Source: Rubrivivax sp. (lineage in GTDB: Bacteria; Pseudomonadota; Gammaproteobacteria; Burkholderiales; Burkholderiaceae_C). Taken from it: a stretch of 36,456 nucleotides of DNA. Made by a program: the position numbers and the translations under genes. This document shows positions 1-8,724 of the stretch, piece by piece. Numbering within the stretch: position 1 is the stretch's first letter; every line of letters begins with the position of its first letter. The stretch is from assembly GCA_026125665.1 (NCBI GenBank), contig JAHCKS010000048.1, forward strand, positions 1 through 36,456, in the 5' to 3' direction. The notes under the pieces were generated by a model. That model worked only from the letters and a program-made list of their open reading frames with translations. It searched no databases and was not told where the DNA came from.

Positions 1-1241
1 GCCGCGACCCCGATGCCGGCGCGCACCTTCCACCCGCGCAGCCAGCGGGCCCGGTGCGCCAGCACCCACGCCGCCCCCAGCAGCAGGCCGGCCAGGGCCA
101 CCAGCGACGCCACCTGCCAGCCGAGCGCCGGCAACGCCGCAGCGTCGGCGCCTTGCGCGACGCGCACGACGTGGTTGTCGGTCAGGCCCGACAGGCCGAG
201 TGCGCCCGCCACGAGCAGCAGCACCAGCAGCCACGGCCGCGCCTCGCGCTCCTCCTTCATCGAGAGCCAGCCGAAGAAGCCGAGCCATCCGACCAGCGAC
301 AGCACGATGACGACGAAGGCCAGCGGCACACCCGGCTCGGCGAGCACGGCCACGCAGCGCAGCAGCACGGCCAGCGCGAGCGCGATCACCGGCAGCTTCG
401 CCGGCCCCGGGCCGCGGCCCAGGACGAACCGGTAGCGCTCGTGCCGCACGCACTCCATCCAGTCGTTCGGCGGGCCGAACGCGCGGTCGTTGTAGTAGTC
501 CTTCACCGGCGCGGCATGCGCCTGCCGCGGCGCCGGCGCCGCACCCGCCTGCTCGCGCCCCCACAGGAACTGGCGGCCGCCCAGCACGCAGGCCAGCCCC
601 ATGGCCAGCAGCACCACCGGGGCCACCAGCCAGCCACCCTCGTCGCGCGCCCCGGCCCACAGCGCGTCACGCGCGGCCAGCGCGCTCATCATCGCCACGA
701 CGAACGTCGGCACGATGCCGAGCACGCGCGCGGCCCCCCGGGCCGCCAGGCCGAGCCGCTGCTCGACCTTCGGGGCGTGCTCCGTGGCCACGCCGGGCGA
801 AGGCATGCGGCACGCCAGCCGCGTCCACAGCCAGCACGAGAAGGACATCGCCCACACCGCCAGCACCGACAGCATCATCGTCGGCCAGGCCCACAGCGCC
901 TGTGGCCAGCTGAACAGCCCGTCGGCGACGCCGATGGCAACGTCGCGGCACTGGTCCAGCGCCAGCGTCAGCGCGACGAGCATCGCGAGCGCCAGCAGCA
1001 CGTAGCGCGTGCGCCAGAAGAGGATGTCACCGAGCCCGCGGCGAAGCTGCGCGCGTTCGTGTTCGTCCTGCACGCCTTCGCGCCACAGCCAGCGCGCGGC
1101 AACGAAGAGCAGCGCCACGGCGGGCACGGCGACGAGCGCGAGCTTGGCCCGGTGCACCCAGGCACCGGCCTCGAGCGCGAAGCCGGGTGCGAAGGCGTGC
1201 GCCGCCACCAGCGCCAGCGCGACGGCGGCCGCGGCGAGCAT
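1..1241 (-). CDS. Polytopic membrane protein, unknown function (C-terminus beyond window)
   Basis: The frame is open from an ATG at 1241-1239 to the left edge, giving about 413 residues without a stop. It is a strongly hydrophobic protein with roughly ten predicted membrane segments. A more polar stretch near residues 245-280 (around YYNDRAFGPPNDWMECVRH) may be a loop facing water. I recognise no family. The start codon overlaps the stop of the upstream gene (TGATG, sharing the A at 1241), so the two are probably translationally coupled and may form one membrane complex. Two GTG codons lie directly before the ATG and could also serve. The frame is open upstream only to a TGA at 1307-1305, so a frameshifted single gene is another reading. 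That it is a real gene is supported by hydrophobic segment structure and codon use; the function is unknown. Confidence 0.7.
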   Translation of the reverse strand, partial: MLAAAAVALALVAAHAFAPGFALEAGAWVHRAKLALVAVPAVALLFVAARWLWREGVQDEHERAQLRRGLGDILFWRTRYVLLALAMLVALTLALDQCRDVAIGVADGLFSWPQALWAWPTMMLSVLAVWAMSFSCWLWTRLACRMPSPGVATEHAPKVEQRLGLAARGAARVLGIVPTFVVAMMSALAARDALWAGARDEGGWLVAPVVLLAMGLACVLGGRQFLWGREQAGAAPAPRQAHAAPVKDYYNDRAFGPPNDWMECVRHERYRFVLGRGPGPAKLPVIALALAVLLRCVAVLAEPGVPLAFVVIVLSLVGWLGFFGWLSMKEEREARPWLLVLLLVAGALGLSGLTDNHVVRVAQGADAAALPALGWQVASLVALAGLLLGAAWVLAHRARWLRGWKVRAGIGVA

Positions 1242-1969
1242 CACCACGGCGGCACGCCGCGGCAGGTGCGACCATCCGGCCGGCGCGCGGGGGACGGTCG
1301 CCCGTCACGGGACCCGCCGATGTAGCCGCGCCGGGCCATCGGCCAGTGGCGCGTCGACACCATCGCGGCCAGCAAGGCCCGGCCATCGAGCCGCCGCTGC
1401 CACAGCCACGCGCCGGCACCTGCCGACAGCGCCGCCAGCAGCGCGGCCACGGCGGCACCGGCGACCGTCGCGCCGCCCTCGCCGGCGCCTCCCTGAAGCG
1501 CGAGGCGGGCAAGGCCGCCGCTGTTCTCCACCAGGTCCACCGCCAGCAGCGCCAGCACGAACCAGGGCAGCCAGGCCGCGAGCCGCTGCGTCGACGCCCG
1601 GCTCGCGCCCGCGGCCATGCGCCGCGCCAGCTCGAGCAGCAGCCAGCCATACATCGGCATGAAGAGCGCGGTGTCGAGCACCCAGTACAGCCGCGCCGCA
1701 TCGGCCAGCGTGGCGTGCAGCGGGCCGGCCACGAGCAGCGGCAGCGAGTGCCAGGCCTCGCGCACGGCCTGCACTTCGGGGCGGTCGGCGCGGCCGAGCC
1801 CGAGCCAGGTCTCGGGGTCGCGCGCGCCGGGCAGCGTGAGCACCGTCTGCAGCACCACGAGCGCCAGCATGGCCAGCGCCACGCGAAGCACCATCGGGCC
1901 GAGCGGTGGGTCGCGCGGGTCCGGCGGCGCGCCTGCGGCGGGCGCGTCGAGGGGAGGCAGGTCGGCCAT
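1241..1969 (-). CDS. Membrane protein of unknown function, coupled to the downstream membrane gene
   Basis: This encodes 242 residues. The ATG at 1969 is preferred because GGGAG lies about six bases upstream; an in-frame ATG at 1999 has weaker support. The N-terminus is proline-rich, followed by about five or six hydrophobic segments, including one at about residues 23-42 (VLRVALAMLALVVLQTVL) and another in the WLPWFVLALLAVDLVEN region. The last 25 residues are arginine-rich and unlike the rest, which could mean either a cytoplasmic tail or a frame change near 1243-1305. It overlaps the next gene by TGATG. I do not recognise the family. It diverges from the kinase gene at 2190, with 220 bases between them that presumably hold both promoters. 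Confidence 0.65.
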   Translation of the reverse strand: MADLPPLDAPAAGAPPDPRDPPLGPMVLRVALAMLALVVLQTVLTLPGARDPETWLGLGRADRPEVQAVREAWHSLPLLVAGPLHATLADAARLYWVLDTALFMPMYGWLLLELARRMAAGASRASTQRLAAWLPWFVLALLAVDLVENSGGLARLALQGGAGEGGATVAGAAVAALLAALSAGAGAWLWQRRLDGRALLAAMVSTRHWPMARRGYIGGSRDGRPSPARRPDGRTCRGVPPW

Positions 1970-2189
1970 GGTCCGCTCCCGCGGGCGAGGCGCCCGCAAC
2001 GATCACGGTGCGCCTTCTACGCCCGGGCCCCGTGCCTGTCATCCACCCCGTGGCCGAGCCGCAGGCGCGGGCGCGGTACGGCCACCGTTCGCCGCGGCAC
2101 GAACAGCCCGGTCGAAGCGGCCCTGTTCCCGCCCAGCGGCACGCGGCGCGCTGCCTACACTGCCCGCGCCGCAGCCCGACCGCGACGCG

Positions 2190-4613
2190 ATGGACCACTC
2201 AGACCTCACTCGCGTGCGCCCCGGCAACGACGACACCGACGCCACGCGCGTGCGGCCGGCCCGGGGCGAGGAAGCCGGCCGAGGCGAGGACCACGAACGC
2301 ACGGTCGTGCGCCCCGCGCCGACGACCACGCCACTGCGCCCGTTGCCCCCGCTGCCGCAGCGCGCGCGGCCGATCGCGCTGCCGCCGGGCACGCGGCTGC
2401 ACGAGTACCGCATCGAAGGCGTGCTCGGCCAGGGCGGCTTCGGCATCACCTACCTGGCGGAAGACGTGCACCTGCACGCCAGGGTGGCGATCAAGGAGTT
2501 CCTGCCCGAGGAGATCGTGTTCCGCCGCGCCGACGGCCACGTGCGCCCGAGCGCCAGCGCGCACGTGCAGCGCTACCGCGACGGGCTCGCGAGCTTCCTG
2601 GCCGAGGCGCGCACGCTGGCCGCGCTGCGCCACCCGGCCATCGTGCGCGTGGCCCGCTTCTTCGAGGCGAACGACACCGCCTACATGGTGCTCGAGTACG
2701 AGGAAGGCGAGCCGCTGCGCCGCTGGTGGCCGCGCCATCGCGGCATCGGCGAGGCGCGTCTCGTCGAGCTGCTGCTGCCGCTGCTCGAAGGCCTGGCCGT
2801 CGTGCACGCGGCCGGCTTCCTGCACCGCGACATCAAGCCCGACAACATCCAGGTGCGCGCCGCCGACGGCAGCCTCGTGCTGCTGGACTTCGGCAGCGCC
2901 GCGCAGGTGGCGGCCCTGGCCGGCGACGGCGCCGTCGTCATCACGCCGGGCTATGCGCCGATCGAGCAGTACGGCCTGGGCGAGCAGGGGCCATGGACCG
3001 ACCTGTACGCGCTGGCGGCGACGTTGTACTGGGCGGCCACCGGACAGCGCGTGCCCGACGCCGAAGCACGCGCCTCGAACCCTGCGATGCACGTGCCGCT
3101 GGCGAGCGCCGAAGGCGCGGCGCGCATCGCCGCCACCGGCGCGCGCCACGGCACCGCGTTCCTCGCCGCCATCGACGCGGCGCTGGCCACCGACGCACGC
3201 CGGCGGCCGCAGGACGTGGCGCATTTCCGCCGCGCGTTGTGCGCCGACCACGCGGCGAGCCTCGGCCTGATGGCCGCGCTGCAGCAGGACGAAGCCGACG
3301 GCGCGGAGGACGATCCCGCATCGGCGGCCGCGGCCCGCGACGGCCACGCGCCGGGTGGGCCCGCCGACGTGGATCCTCGCTGCGAGCCGCGCACCGCGCG
3401 GCGCAGGCGCCGCCGCGGCCCGCCGCGCCTCGCCGCCCCACGCGACTGGCCGCTCGCCTTCAAGCTGGCGCTGCTGCTCGTCGCCACCGCGTTGCTGCCG
3501 ATGGGCCTGGCCGGCGCCTGGAACCTGCGCGGCGGCACCGAGGCACTGGCCCGCGCCGAACTGGAGAAGGTCGAACGCATCGCGCGCGGCGGGGCCGGGC
3601 GCATCGGCCAGTTCATCGCCGACGCACGCGACGTGGCGCGCGGGCTTGCGAGCGACGCCCAGTTCGCCGCCTTCCTGCAGCAGCCCGACGCGGCCGCCGT
3701 GCCGGCGCTGCAGCGACGGCTCGCGCGCCTGGTGCGCGCCGACGCCGACCTGCAGCTCATCATCCTGATGGACCTGCAGGGCCGGGCGCTGGTGGCCAAC
3801 GACGCCGACGTGATGGGCCGCAGCTTCGCCTTCCGCCAGTACTTCCGCGAAGCCTCGGCCGGCCGGCCGTACACCAGCGGCATCGTCGTCGGCGCAGTCG
3901 CCGGCGCAAGCGGCTTCTTCGTCGCCGAACCGGTGCGCGGAGCCGACGAGCAGGTGGCCGGCGTGCTCGTCCTGCGCGTGCTGGCCACCCCGGTGGCGCG
4001 CATGATCGACGAGCTCGGCGACGGCACCGCGCTCACGCCCTTCCTCGTCGATGGCGACGGCGTCGTGCTGCACCACCCCGAGCCGGCGCGCATCTACCGC
4101 AGCCTGTCGACGCTGAGCGCGTCGCAGCAGGCGGCGATCCGGGCCGACCAGCGCTTCCGCCGCGAGCGCGTCGAGTCGCTCGGCGAGCCGCAGCTGGCGC
4201 AGCTGATGTTCGCCGGTGCCGCTGCCGGACACGGCGCCTACCACTCCTCGACGAGCGCGCGCGACGAGATCGCCGGCTTCGCCGCCGTGCCCGGGCACGA
4301 CTGGCGCGTCGCCGTCAGCGCTTCGCGCCACGCCTTCGAGGCGCCGATGCGTGAGCTGCGGCAGCAGCTGTCGTGGAGCCTGGCGCTCGTCGGCGCGCTC
4401 TTCACGGGCCTGGCGCTGCACCTGGCGCGCGGCATCGTGCAGCCGGTGCGCCGTCTCACCGCGGCGGCCGACGCGCTGAAGGCGGGCGACTTCGACGGCG
4501 CACGCGTGCAGGTGACCGGCCGCGACGAGGTGGGCCAGCTCGGCCGCACCTTCAACGTGATGATCGACGTGCTGCGCCAGCGCGAGCTGCAGCGGCGCGT
4601 GCCGCCGGGCTAG
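2190..4613 (+). CDS. Membrane-anchored Ser/Thr protein kinase with C-terminal dCache-like sensor and HAMP
   Basis: 807 residues. Residues 1-60 are a charged, proline-rich tail with three T-(R/V)-V-R-P motifs (7-11, 19-23, 38-42). A kinase domain follows at about 72-350: glycine loop GQGGFG at 80-85, the VAIK lysine at 102, catalytic HRDIKPDN at 212-219 and DFG at 233-235. All catalytic residues are present, so it should be active. A basic linker leads to a membrane helix at about 421-441, an extracytoplasmic region of about 285 residues resembling a dCache sensor (VANDADVMGRSFAFRQYF), a second helix at about 728-746 and a HAMP domain to about 795. Nothing follows the HAMP. The kinase and HAMP are therefore both cytoplasmic, on either side of the sensor. 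The ATG at 2190 is chosen as the first that gives the T-V-R-P tail. The stop lies six bases from that of the convergent kinase gene. Confidence 0.88.
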   Translation: MDHSDLTRVRPGNDDTDATRVRPARGEEAGRGEDHERTVVRPAPTTTPLRPLPPLPQRARPIALPPGTRLHEYRIEGVLGQGGFGITYLAEDVHLHARVAIKEFLPEEIVFRRADGHVRPSASAHVQRYRDGLASFLAEARTLAALRHPAIVRVARFFEANDTAYMVLEYEEGEPLRRWWPRHRGIGEARLVELLLPLLEGLAVVHAAGFLHRDIKPDNIQVRAADGSLVLLDFGSAAQVAALAGDGAVVITPGYAPIEQYGLGEQGPWTDLYALAATLYWAATGQRVPDAEARASNPAMHVPLASAEGAARIAATGARHGTAFLAAIDAALATDARRRPQDVAHFRRALCADHAASLGLMAALQQDEADGAEDDPASAAAARDGHAPGGPADVDPRCEPRTARRRRRRGPPRLAAPRDWPLAFKLALLLVATALLPMGLAGAWNLRGGTEALARAELEKVERIARGGAGRIGQFIADARDVARGLASDAQFAAFLQQPDAAAVPALQRRLARLVRADADLQLIILMDLQGRALVANDADVMGRSFAFRQYFREASAGRPYTSGIVVGAVAGASGFFVAEPVRGADEQVAGVLVLRVLATPVARMIDELGDGTALTPFLVDGDGVVLHHPEPARIYRSLSTLSASQQAAIRADQRFRRERVESLGEPQLAQLMFAGAAAGHGAYHSSTSARDEIAGFAAVPGHDWRVAVSASRHAFEAPMRELRQQLSWSLALVGALFTGLALHLARGIVQPVRRLTAAADALKAGDFDGARVQVTGRDEVGQLGRTFNVMIDVLRQRELQRRVPPG

Positions 4614-4619
4614 GCCGCC

Positions 4620-6053
4620 TCAGGAGGCCGGCCGTTTCGGCGCATCCGCCGGCGGCGCCACGCGCGCCTCCAGCTCGAGGAAACGGTCGGCCAGCGCCTT
4701 CACGAAGCGTCCGAGGTAGGTGTTGGCGACGAGCTGCTCGAGCGACGCGCGGTCCACCACCACCGCCTTCACGTCGTCCAGCGCCACCACGCTGGCCGAG
4801 CGCGGCGCGTCGGCGAAGATGGCCGTCTCGCCGAACACGTCGCCCGGCTTCAGGATGCGCAGCGCGATGCTGCGCGCGCGATTGGCCGGGTCGCGCTTGC
4901 GCACCTCGCAGCGGCCTTCGGTGATGAGGTAGGCGGCGTCGGCACGGTCGCCTTCGCGCACGATCGTGCGGCCGGCCTGGAACACGTGCAGCGGGAACCA
5001 GTTGCCGCCGCGCAGGAAGGCGCGCAGCTCCTCGGCCAGCTCGGCGGCGCTCTGGTAGCGATCGGCCGGGTCGCGCGCCATCGCCTGCTTGACGATCGCC
5101 GTCAGCATCGGCGGCGGCTTGACGGCCACGCCGCCGCTCTCGTCGATCGAGCGGAACTCGCAGCGCGCCGCCGCGTCCAGCGCCTGCTCGCTCGGCCCCA
5201 TGTACGGCGCCTGGCCGGTGAGGGCCTTGTAGAGGATGGCGCCGATCGAGAACACGTCGGTGCGTGCGTCGATGCGGCTGATCTCGCCGCGCGCCTGCTC
5301 GGGCGCCATGTAGCGCACGGTGCCGGCCACCGTGCCTTCGGGCTCGGGCTCGCCGTCCACCAGCGTGCGCTCGCCGGTGGCCAGCGCGCAGCCCCAATCC
5401 ATCACGTAGACCTCGCCGAACTCGCCGACCATGATGTTGTCGGGCTTGAGGTCACGGTGCACGATGCCGCGGCTGTGCGCGAAGGCGAGCGCGTCGCACA
5501 CGCTGGCCAGGCATTGCAGGATGCGCTCGAGGTCGCGCTGCGAGGCCTGCATCGCGATGAGCTCGGTGAGCGTGCGCCCGTCCACCAGCTTCATCGTGTA
5601 GGCGGCGCGGCCGGCACGCTCGTCGAACGCGAGGTCGTGCACCGGCACGATGTTCGGGTGTGCCAGCGCGCCGGTGATGCGCGCCTCGTCGACGAAGCGC
5701 TGGCGCATCTCCGGGTCGGTGGCGAGCCCGGGATCGATGACCTTCAGCGCCACGCGCCGGCGCAGCTCGAGGTCGTACAGGCGGTGGATCGAACCCATGC
5801 CGCCGCGCGCGATCTCGCCTTCGTCGCGCAGCCGGCCGGTGGCCACGCCCGGGTGCACGACCTCGGCCTCTTCGAGCGGCCCGTGCGCCGTGGCTGCGCT
5901 GAGCGACGCGTCGTCGTGCATCGCGCCGTCGAACCACGGCAGGCCCTCGTAGCTGTCGAGCGCCGCAGCCGTGCTGCCGGTACGGCTCGCCGCCGCCGAG
6001 AGATCCTTCGCAGGGCCCGCCACGACGGTCGGTGGAACGTCTGTGCGACTCAT
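4620..6053 (-). CDS. Ser/Thr protein kinase with C-terminal cyclic-nucleotide-binding domain
   Basis: 477 residues, no membrane segment, so cytoplasmic. The start at 6053 has an excellent AAGGAGG a few bases upstream. A tail of about 70 residues precedes the kinase domain (about 75-348): glycine loop GEIARGGMGS at 79-88, VALK lysine 104, HRDLKPDN at 199-206, DWG in place of DFG at 219-221 (a variant seen in many bacterial kinases) and APEQ at 250-253. A cyclic-nucleotide-binding domain spans about 355-455. Its phosphate-binding cassette is GDVFGET plus PRSAS, with the expected Glu 409 and Arg 418, so cAMP or cGMP binding is plausible. The architecture suggests a kinase gated by a second messenger. 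Substrates are unknown; the neighbouring kinase is one candidate partner. Confidence 0.9.
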   Translation of the reverse strand: MSRTDVPPTVVAGPAKDLSAAASRTGSTAAALDSYEGLPWFDGAMHDDASLSAATAHGPLEEAEVVHPGVATGRLRDEGEIARGGMGSIHRLYDLELRRRVALKVIDPGLATDPEMRQRFVDEARITGALAHPNIVPVHDLAFDERAGRAAYTMKLVDGRTLTELIAMQASQRDLERILQCLASVCDALAFAHSRGIVHRDLKPDNIMVGEFGEVYVMDWGCALATGERTLVDGEPEPEGTVAGTVRYMAPEQARGEISRIDARTDVFSIGAILYKALTGQAPYMGPSEQALDAAARCEFRSIDESGGVAVKPPPMLTAIVKQAMARDPADRYQSAAELAEELRAFLRGGNWFPLHVFQAGRTIVREGDRADAAYLITEGRCEVRKRDPANRARSIALRILKPGDVFGETAIFADAPRSASVVALDDVKAVVVDRASLEQLVANTYLGRFVKALADRFLELEARVAPPADAPKRPAS

Positions 6054-6077
6054 CGGTCCTCCTTCGGCTCGGCCTGC

Positions 6078-6103
6078 CCCGCCGGCACACAAGGGCCGGC
6101 GGG
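6078..6103. terminator. Inverted repeat between MFS gene and kinase gene
   Basis: CCCGCCGGC (6078-6086) pairs perfectly with GCCGGCGGG (6095-6103) around an eight-base loop. No T-run follows on either strand. It lies upstream of the kinase ribosome-binding site and downstream of the MFS stop on the minus strand, so it may be an attenuating hairpin, a weak terminator or an operator. Confidence 0.3.
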
Positions 6104-6262
6104 TGCGGCAGTCGGCCGTCATCGCGAGCGTACTCCGCCGTTCGCGACGCCGCCGGGTGGTCGCGCCGGACGCCGCTTGCCGCGGCGCGGCGGAATGCGC
6201 GCGGCGCGCCGCTTCGCGCGCGGCGGGGCCGTCGGCCGCGCGGCCGGCCGGGGCACGCCGGC

Positions 6263-7600
6263 TCAGCGCCCCACCGATGCGTTGCGCTTCACGTTCAGCG
6301 CCGTGGCGATGAGCAACGCGAACAGCACCGCCACGCCCACCCACACCGCGCGGTAGTGCCCGGCGTCCATCAGCGCCCCGAAGACGAGCGGCGCGACGAC
6401 GAGCCCGGCATCGAGCCCCGAGTAGACGACACCGTAGACGCGGCCGGTGGCGCCTGGCGGCGTCGCCTGCTTGACGAGCAGGTCGCGCGAGGGGCCGGCG
6501 ATGCCCGCGCCGAAGCCCATCACGCCGGCGAGCACCGGCACCCATGCCGGCGGCCAGTGGCCGAAGGCGATGACCAGCGCCACCAGCGCCGCGAAGCCGA
6601 AGCCGGCGCCCGCCACGAGCGCCGTGCGCCGCTCGTCGCTGATGAGCTGCCCGCCGACGACCATGCCGAGCGCCCCGCTCACCATGTAGGCCGACAGGCA
6701 CAGCGCCACCTGCTCGGTGCTGATGCCGTGGATCTGCGAAGCCGCCGCCGGCGCGAAGCTCTGGATGCCGCCCAGCGCCGCGGCGAACACGAGGAAGAAC
6801 ACGAAGCAGGCCCACACCGCGGGCGCTCGCAGGAAGGCGAAATCGGAAGGCGGCGCCTCGGCCGGTGGCGCCGGGCCGGAACCCGCGCCACTGCCCCGGG
6901 CGGCGCTGCCGCCGGTGGCAGCCGACCACGTGCCCGCAGCAGCGCCCGCCTCGCGAGCCGGCGCCGGCGCGACCCTCGGCAGGGCGAGCGAGGCGCGCTG
7001 CCACAGCACGAAGGCGAGCAGCAGCCCCACCGCGGCCGCCACGGCGAAGAGCGCGACGCGCCACGAGCTCGCGGCAGCGATGCCCACCACGAACACCGGC
7101 GCCAGCGCCCAGCCGAGGCTGCCCGAGATGCCGTGCGCGGCATAGGCATGGCCGAGCCGCGGCGACTGCACGCGCGCGTTCAGGATCGAGAAGTCCACCG
7201 GGTGGAAGACGCAGTTGCCCAGGCCCGCCACGGCCATGAAGACGAGCAGCAGCGCGTAGCTCGGGCTCGCGCCGAGGCCCAGCGCGGCCAGCACCAGCAG
7301 CGCCAGCCCGCCGTAGAGCACGCGCTCGGCGCCGTGCCGGTCGACGACGAAGCCGGCGAGCGCCTGCCCGAAGCCCGAGACGACGAAGAACACCGACATC
7401 AGCGCGCCGAGCTGCGTGTTCGACAGCCCGAACGCCGGCGCGATCCACGGGAACAGCGGCGGCACCATCAGCTGGCAGAAGTGCGAACCGCCGTGCGCGA
7501 TGGAGACGACGGAGATCGTGCGCACGTCGCGCGCGCGGGCGGTGCGGGCCGCAGCGAGGCTGACGGCCGCCTCCGCCGCCGACGGGTGAAGGGCACTCAT
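6263..7600 (-). CDS. MFS transporter, fosmidomycin-resistance-like branch
   Basis: 445 residues with about twelve membrane helices in two halves. The N-terminal motif HGGSHFCQLMVPPLFPWIAP and the following GLSNTQLGALMSVFFV recall the FSR-like branch of the major facilitator superfamily, which exports or imports small organic molecules by proton coupling. The cytoplasmic D-R-H-G motif after helix 2 (VVDRHGAER) is present. The central loop, about residues 205-260, is an Ala/Gly/Pro-rich stretch of low complexity. The gene is the second of a LysR-MFS pair, 69 bases downstream of the LysR stop. It is likely linked to the catabolic island as a substrate or product transporter. The substrate cannot be read from the sequence. 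I see no strong ribosome-binding site before the ATG at 7600. Confidence 0.85.
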   Translation of the reverse strand: MSALHPSAAEAAVSLAAARTARARDVRTISVVSIAHGGSHFCQLMVPPLFPWIAPAFGLSNTQLGALMSVFFVVSGFGQALAGFVVDRHGAERVLYGGLALLVLAALGLGASPSYALLLVFMAVAGLGNCVFHPVDFSILNARVQSPRLGHAYAAHGISGSLGWALAPVFVVGIAAASSWRVALFAVAAAVGLLLAFVLWQRASLALPRVAPAPAREAGAAAGTWSAATGGSAARGSGAGSGPAPPAEAPPSDFAFLRAPAVWACFVFFLVFAAALGGIQSFAPAAASQIHGISTEQVALCLSAYMVSGALGMVVGGQLISDERRTALVAGAGFGFAALVALVIAFGHWPPAWVPVLAGVMGFGAGIAGPSRDLLVKQATPPGATGRVYGVVYSGLDAGLVVAPLVFGALMDAGHYRAVWVGVAVLFALLIATALNVKRNASVGR

Positions 7601-7669
7601 TGTGGCGATGCTAGGCGCCGCCGCCCGGTGCTGCCGGCGCAGGCTCTTGGCTCCTGCGCGCCGCCGCCC

Positions 7670-8572
7670 TCAGGCCGCCTGGCCGAGGTCGCCGCGGCCC
7701 AGCAGCAGGCTGCGGAAGTTCTGCGCCGCCGGCGACAGCGACCGGTCGGCGTGGAACAGCAGCGAGATCTCGCGCTCGATCACCGGCTCCTCGACCGGGC
7801 GGATCTCCAGGCCGAGCGCCTGCGCCAGGCGGTTCATCGCCGTCGTCATCACGGCGATGCCCAGGCCCGCCTCGACCATGCCGAGGATCGTCAGCGGCAG
7901 CTGCACCTCGAAGCGCCGGGTCAGCGCGACGCCGGCCCGTGCCAGCGCCTGGTCGAGCTGCTGGCGCACGGCGTTGCCCGGCGGCGGCCCGATGAGCGGC
8001 AGCTCGGCGATCTCGCGCCAGGCCAGGCGCTGCCGGCGCGCCAGCGCGTGCCCGCGCGGCATCACGGCGACGAAGGAGTCGGTGAGCAGCCGCTGCGCGC
8101 CGATGTCCTGCTCCTGGCCCTGCGCCGAGCCGACGCCGAAGTCCACCTCGCCCTTGCGCAGCTTGGCGATCACCTCGTGCTCGGCGACGTCGTCCACCGT
8201 CACCTTCACGCCCGGGTGCTGCACCTGGAAGTCGCGGATCACCGGCGGCAGCAGCAGCGCCGCCTGCAGCGACGCGGCGGCGATCGACACGCGGCCGCGA
8301 CCGAGCGTGCGCAGCTCGAGCGAGCTGCCGAGCACGCTGTCGAGATCGGCCATGGCCTTGCGCGCCAGCGGCAGGATCTCGGCGCCGGCCTGCGTCAGCC
8401 GCAGCATGCGCGTGTGCCGGTCGAACAGCTTGAGGCCGAGGTTCTCCTCGAGCTCGCGCACCAGCGTGCTCACCGACGACTGCGAGATGTCCAGCCGCTC
8501 GGCGGCGCGCGTGAAGTGCTGGGCCTCGGCCACCGCGATGAAGGCGCGCAGCTGGCGCAGCGTCACGTTCAT
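7670..8572 (-). CDS. LysR-family transcriptional regulator
   Basis: 300 residues from ATG 8572 (MNVTLRQLRAF), the usual LysR N-terminus. An in-frame GTG at 8596 would add eight residues and cannot be excluded. The winged helix-turn-helix is at about 4-62 (RAAERLDISQSSVSTLVRELEE), followed by a substrate-binding-like effector domain to the end. LysR proteins commonly sit divergently from the operon they control and respond to a pathway intermediate. This one diverges from the ABC transporter/hydroxylase operon beginning at 8725 and lies directly upstream of the MFS gene. By position it is the probable activator of the catabolic island; the effector is unknown. Confidence 0.92.
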   Translation of the reverse strand: MNVTLRQLRAFIAVAEAQHFTRAAERLDISQSSVSTLVRELEENLGLKLFDRHTRMLRLTQAGAEILPLARKAMADLDSVLGSSLELRTLGRGRVSIAAASLQAALLLPPVIRDFQVQHPGVKVTVDDVAEHEVIAKLRKGEVDFGVGSAQGQEQDIGAQRLLTDSFVAVMPRGHALARRQRLAWREIAELPLIGPPPGNAVRQQLDQALARAGVALTRRFEVQLPLTILGMVEAGLGIAVMTTAMNRLAQALGLEIRPVEEPVIEREISLLFHADRSLSPAAQNFRSLLLGRGDLGQAA

Positions 8573-8596
8573 CGACGGCAGGTCATCGGTGCGCAC

Positions 8597-8724
8597 TCAT
8601 CGGCTCTCGCGATCAAGTTATCCCAGTATGCCCGTTTATCGATGGCGACGACGATGCAAACATGCCTCGCACCGGGTCGCTCGGGCGCGACACGCAACGG
8701 CCGGATGGCGAAGGAGACACAGGC
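8597..8724. promoter_or_regulatory. Divergent LysR / ABC operon control region
   Basis: This 128-base region holds an AT-richer island at about 8610-8645 in otherwise GC-rich DNA. It contains GATCAAGTTATC (8611-8622) and GTTTATCGAT (8634-8643). The paired (G)TTATC elements and the flanking GATC/CGAT ends fit a LysR-type operator overlapping a promoter. I cannot assign clear -35 and -10 boxes. AAGGAG at 8711-8716 is the ribosome-binding site that sets the start at 8725. Confidence 0.4.

Noticed and set aside
1970-2189. Promoter for the kinase gene, TACACT at 2156-2161
   Set aside because: It resembles a -10 box but has no -35 at proper spacing, so it was not listed.
1187-4354. Very long open plus-strand frame of over 1000 codons
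   Set aside because: It is arginine- and alanine-rich shadow sequence overlapping the minus-strand membrane gene and the kinase in another frame, an effect of the high GC content.
2199-4421. Open minus-strand frame of 740 codons
   Set aside because: Antisense to the kinase gene with no recognisable domain; composition typical of GC-rich antisense frames.
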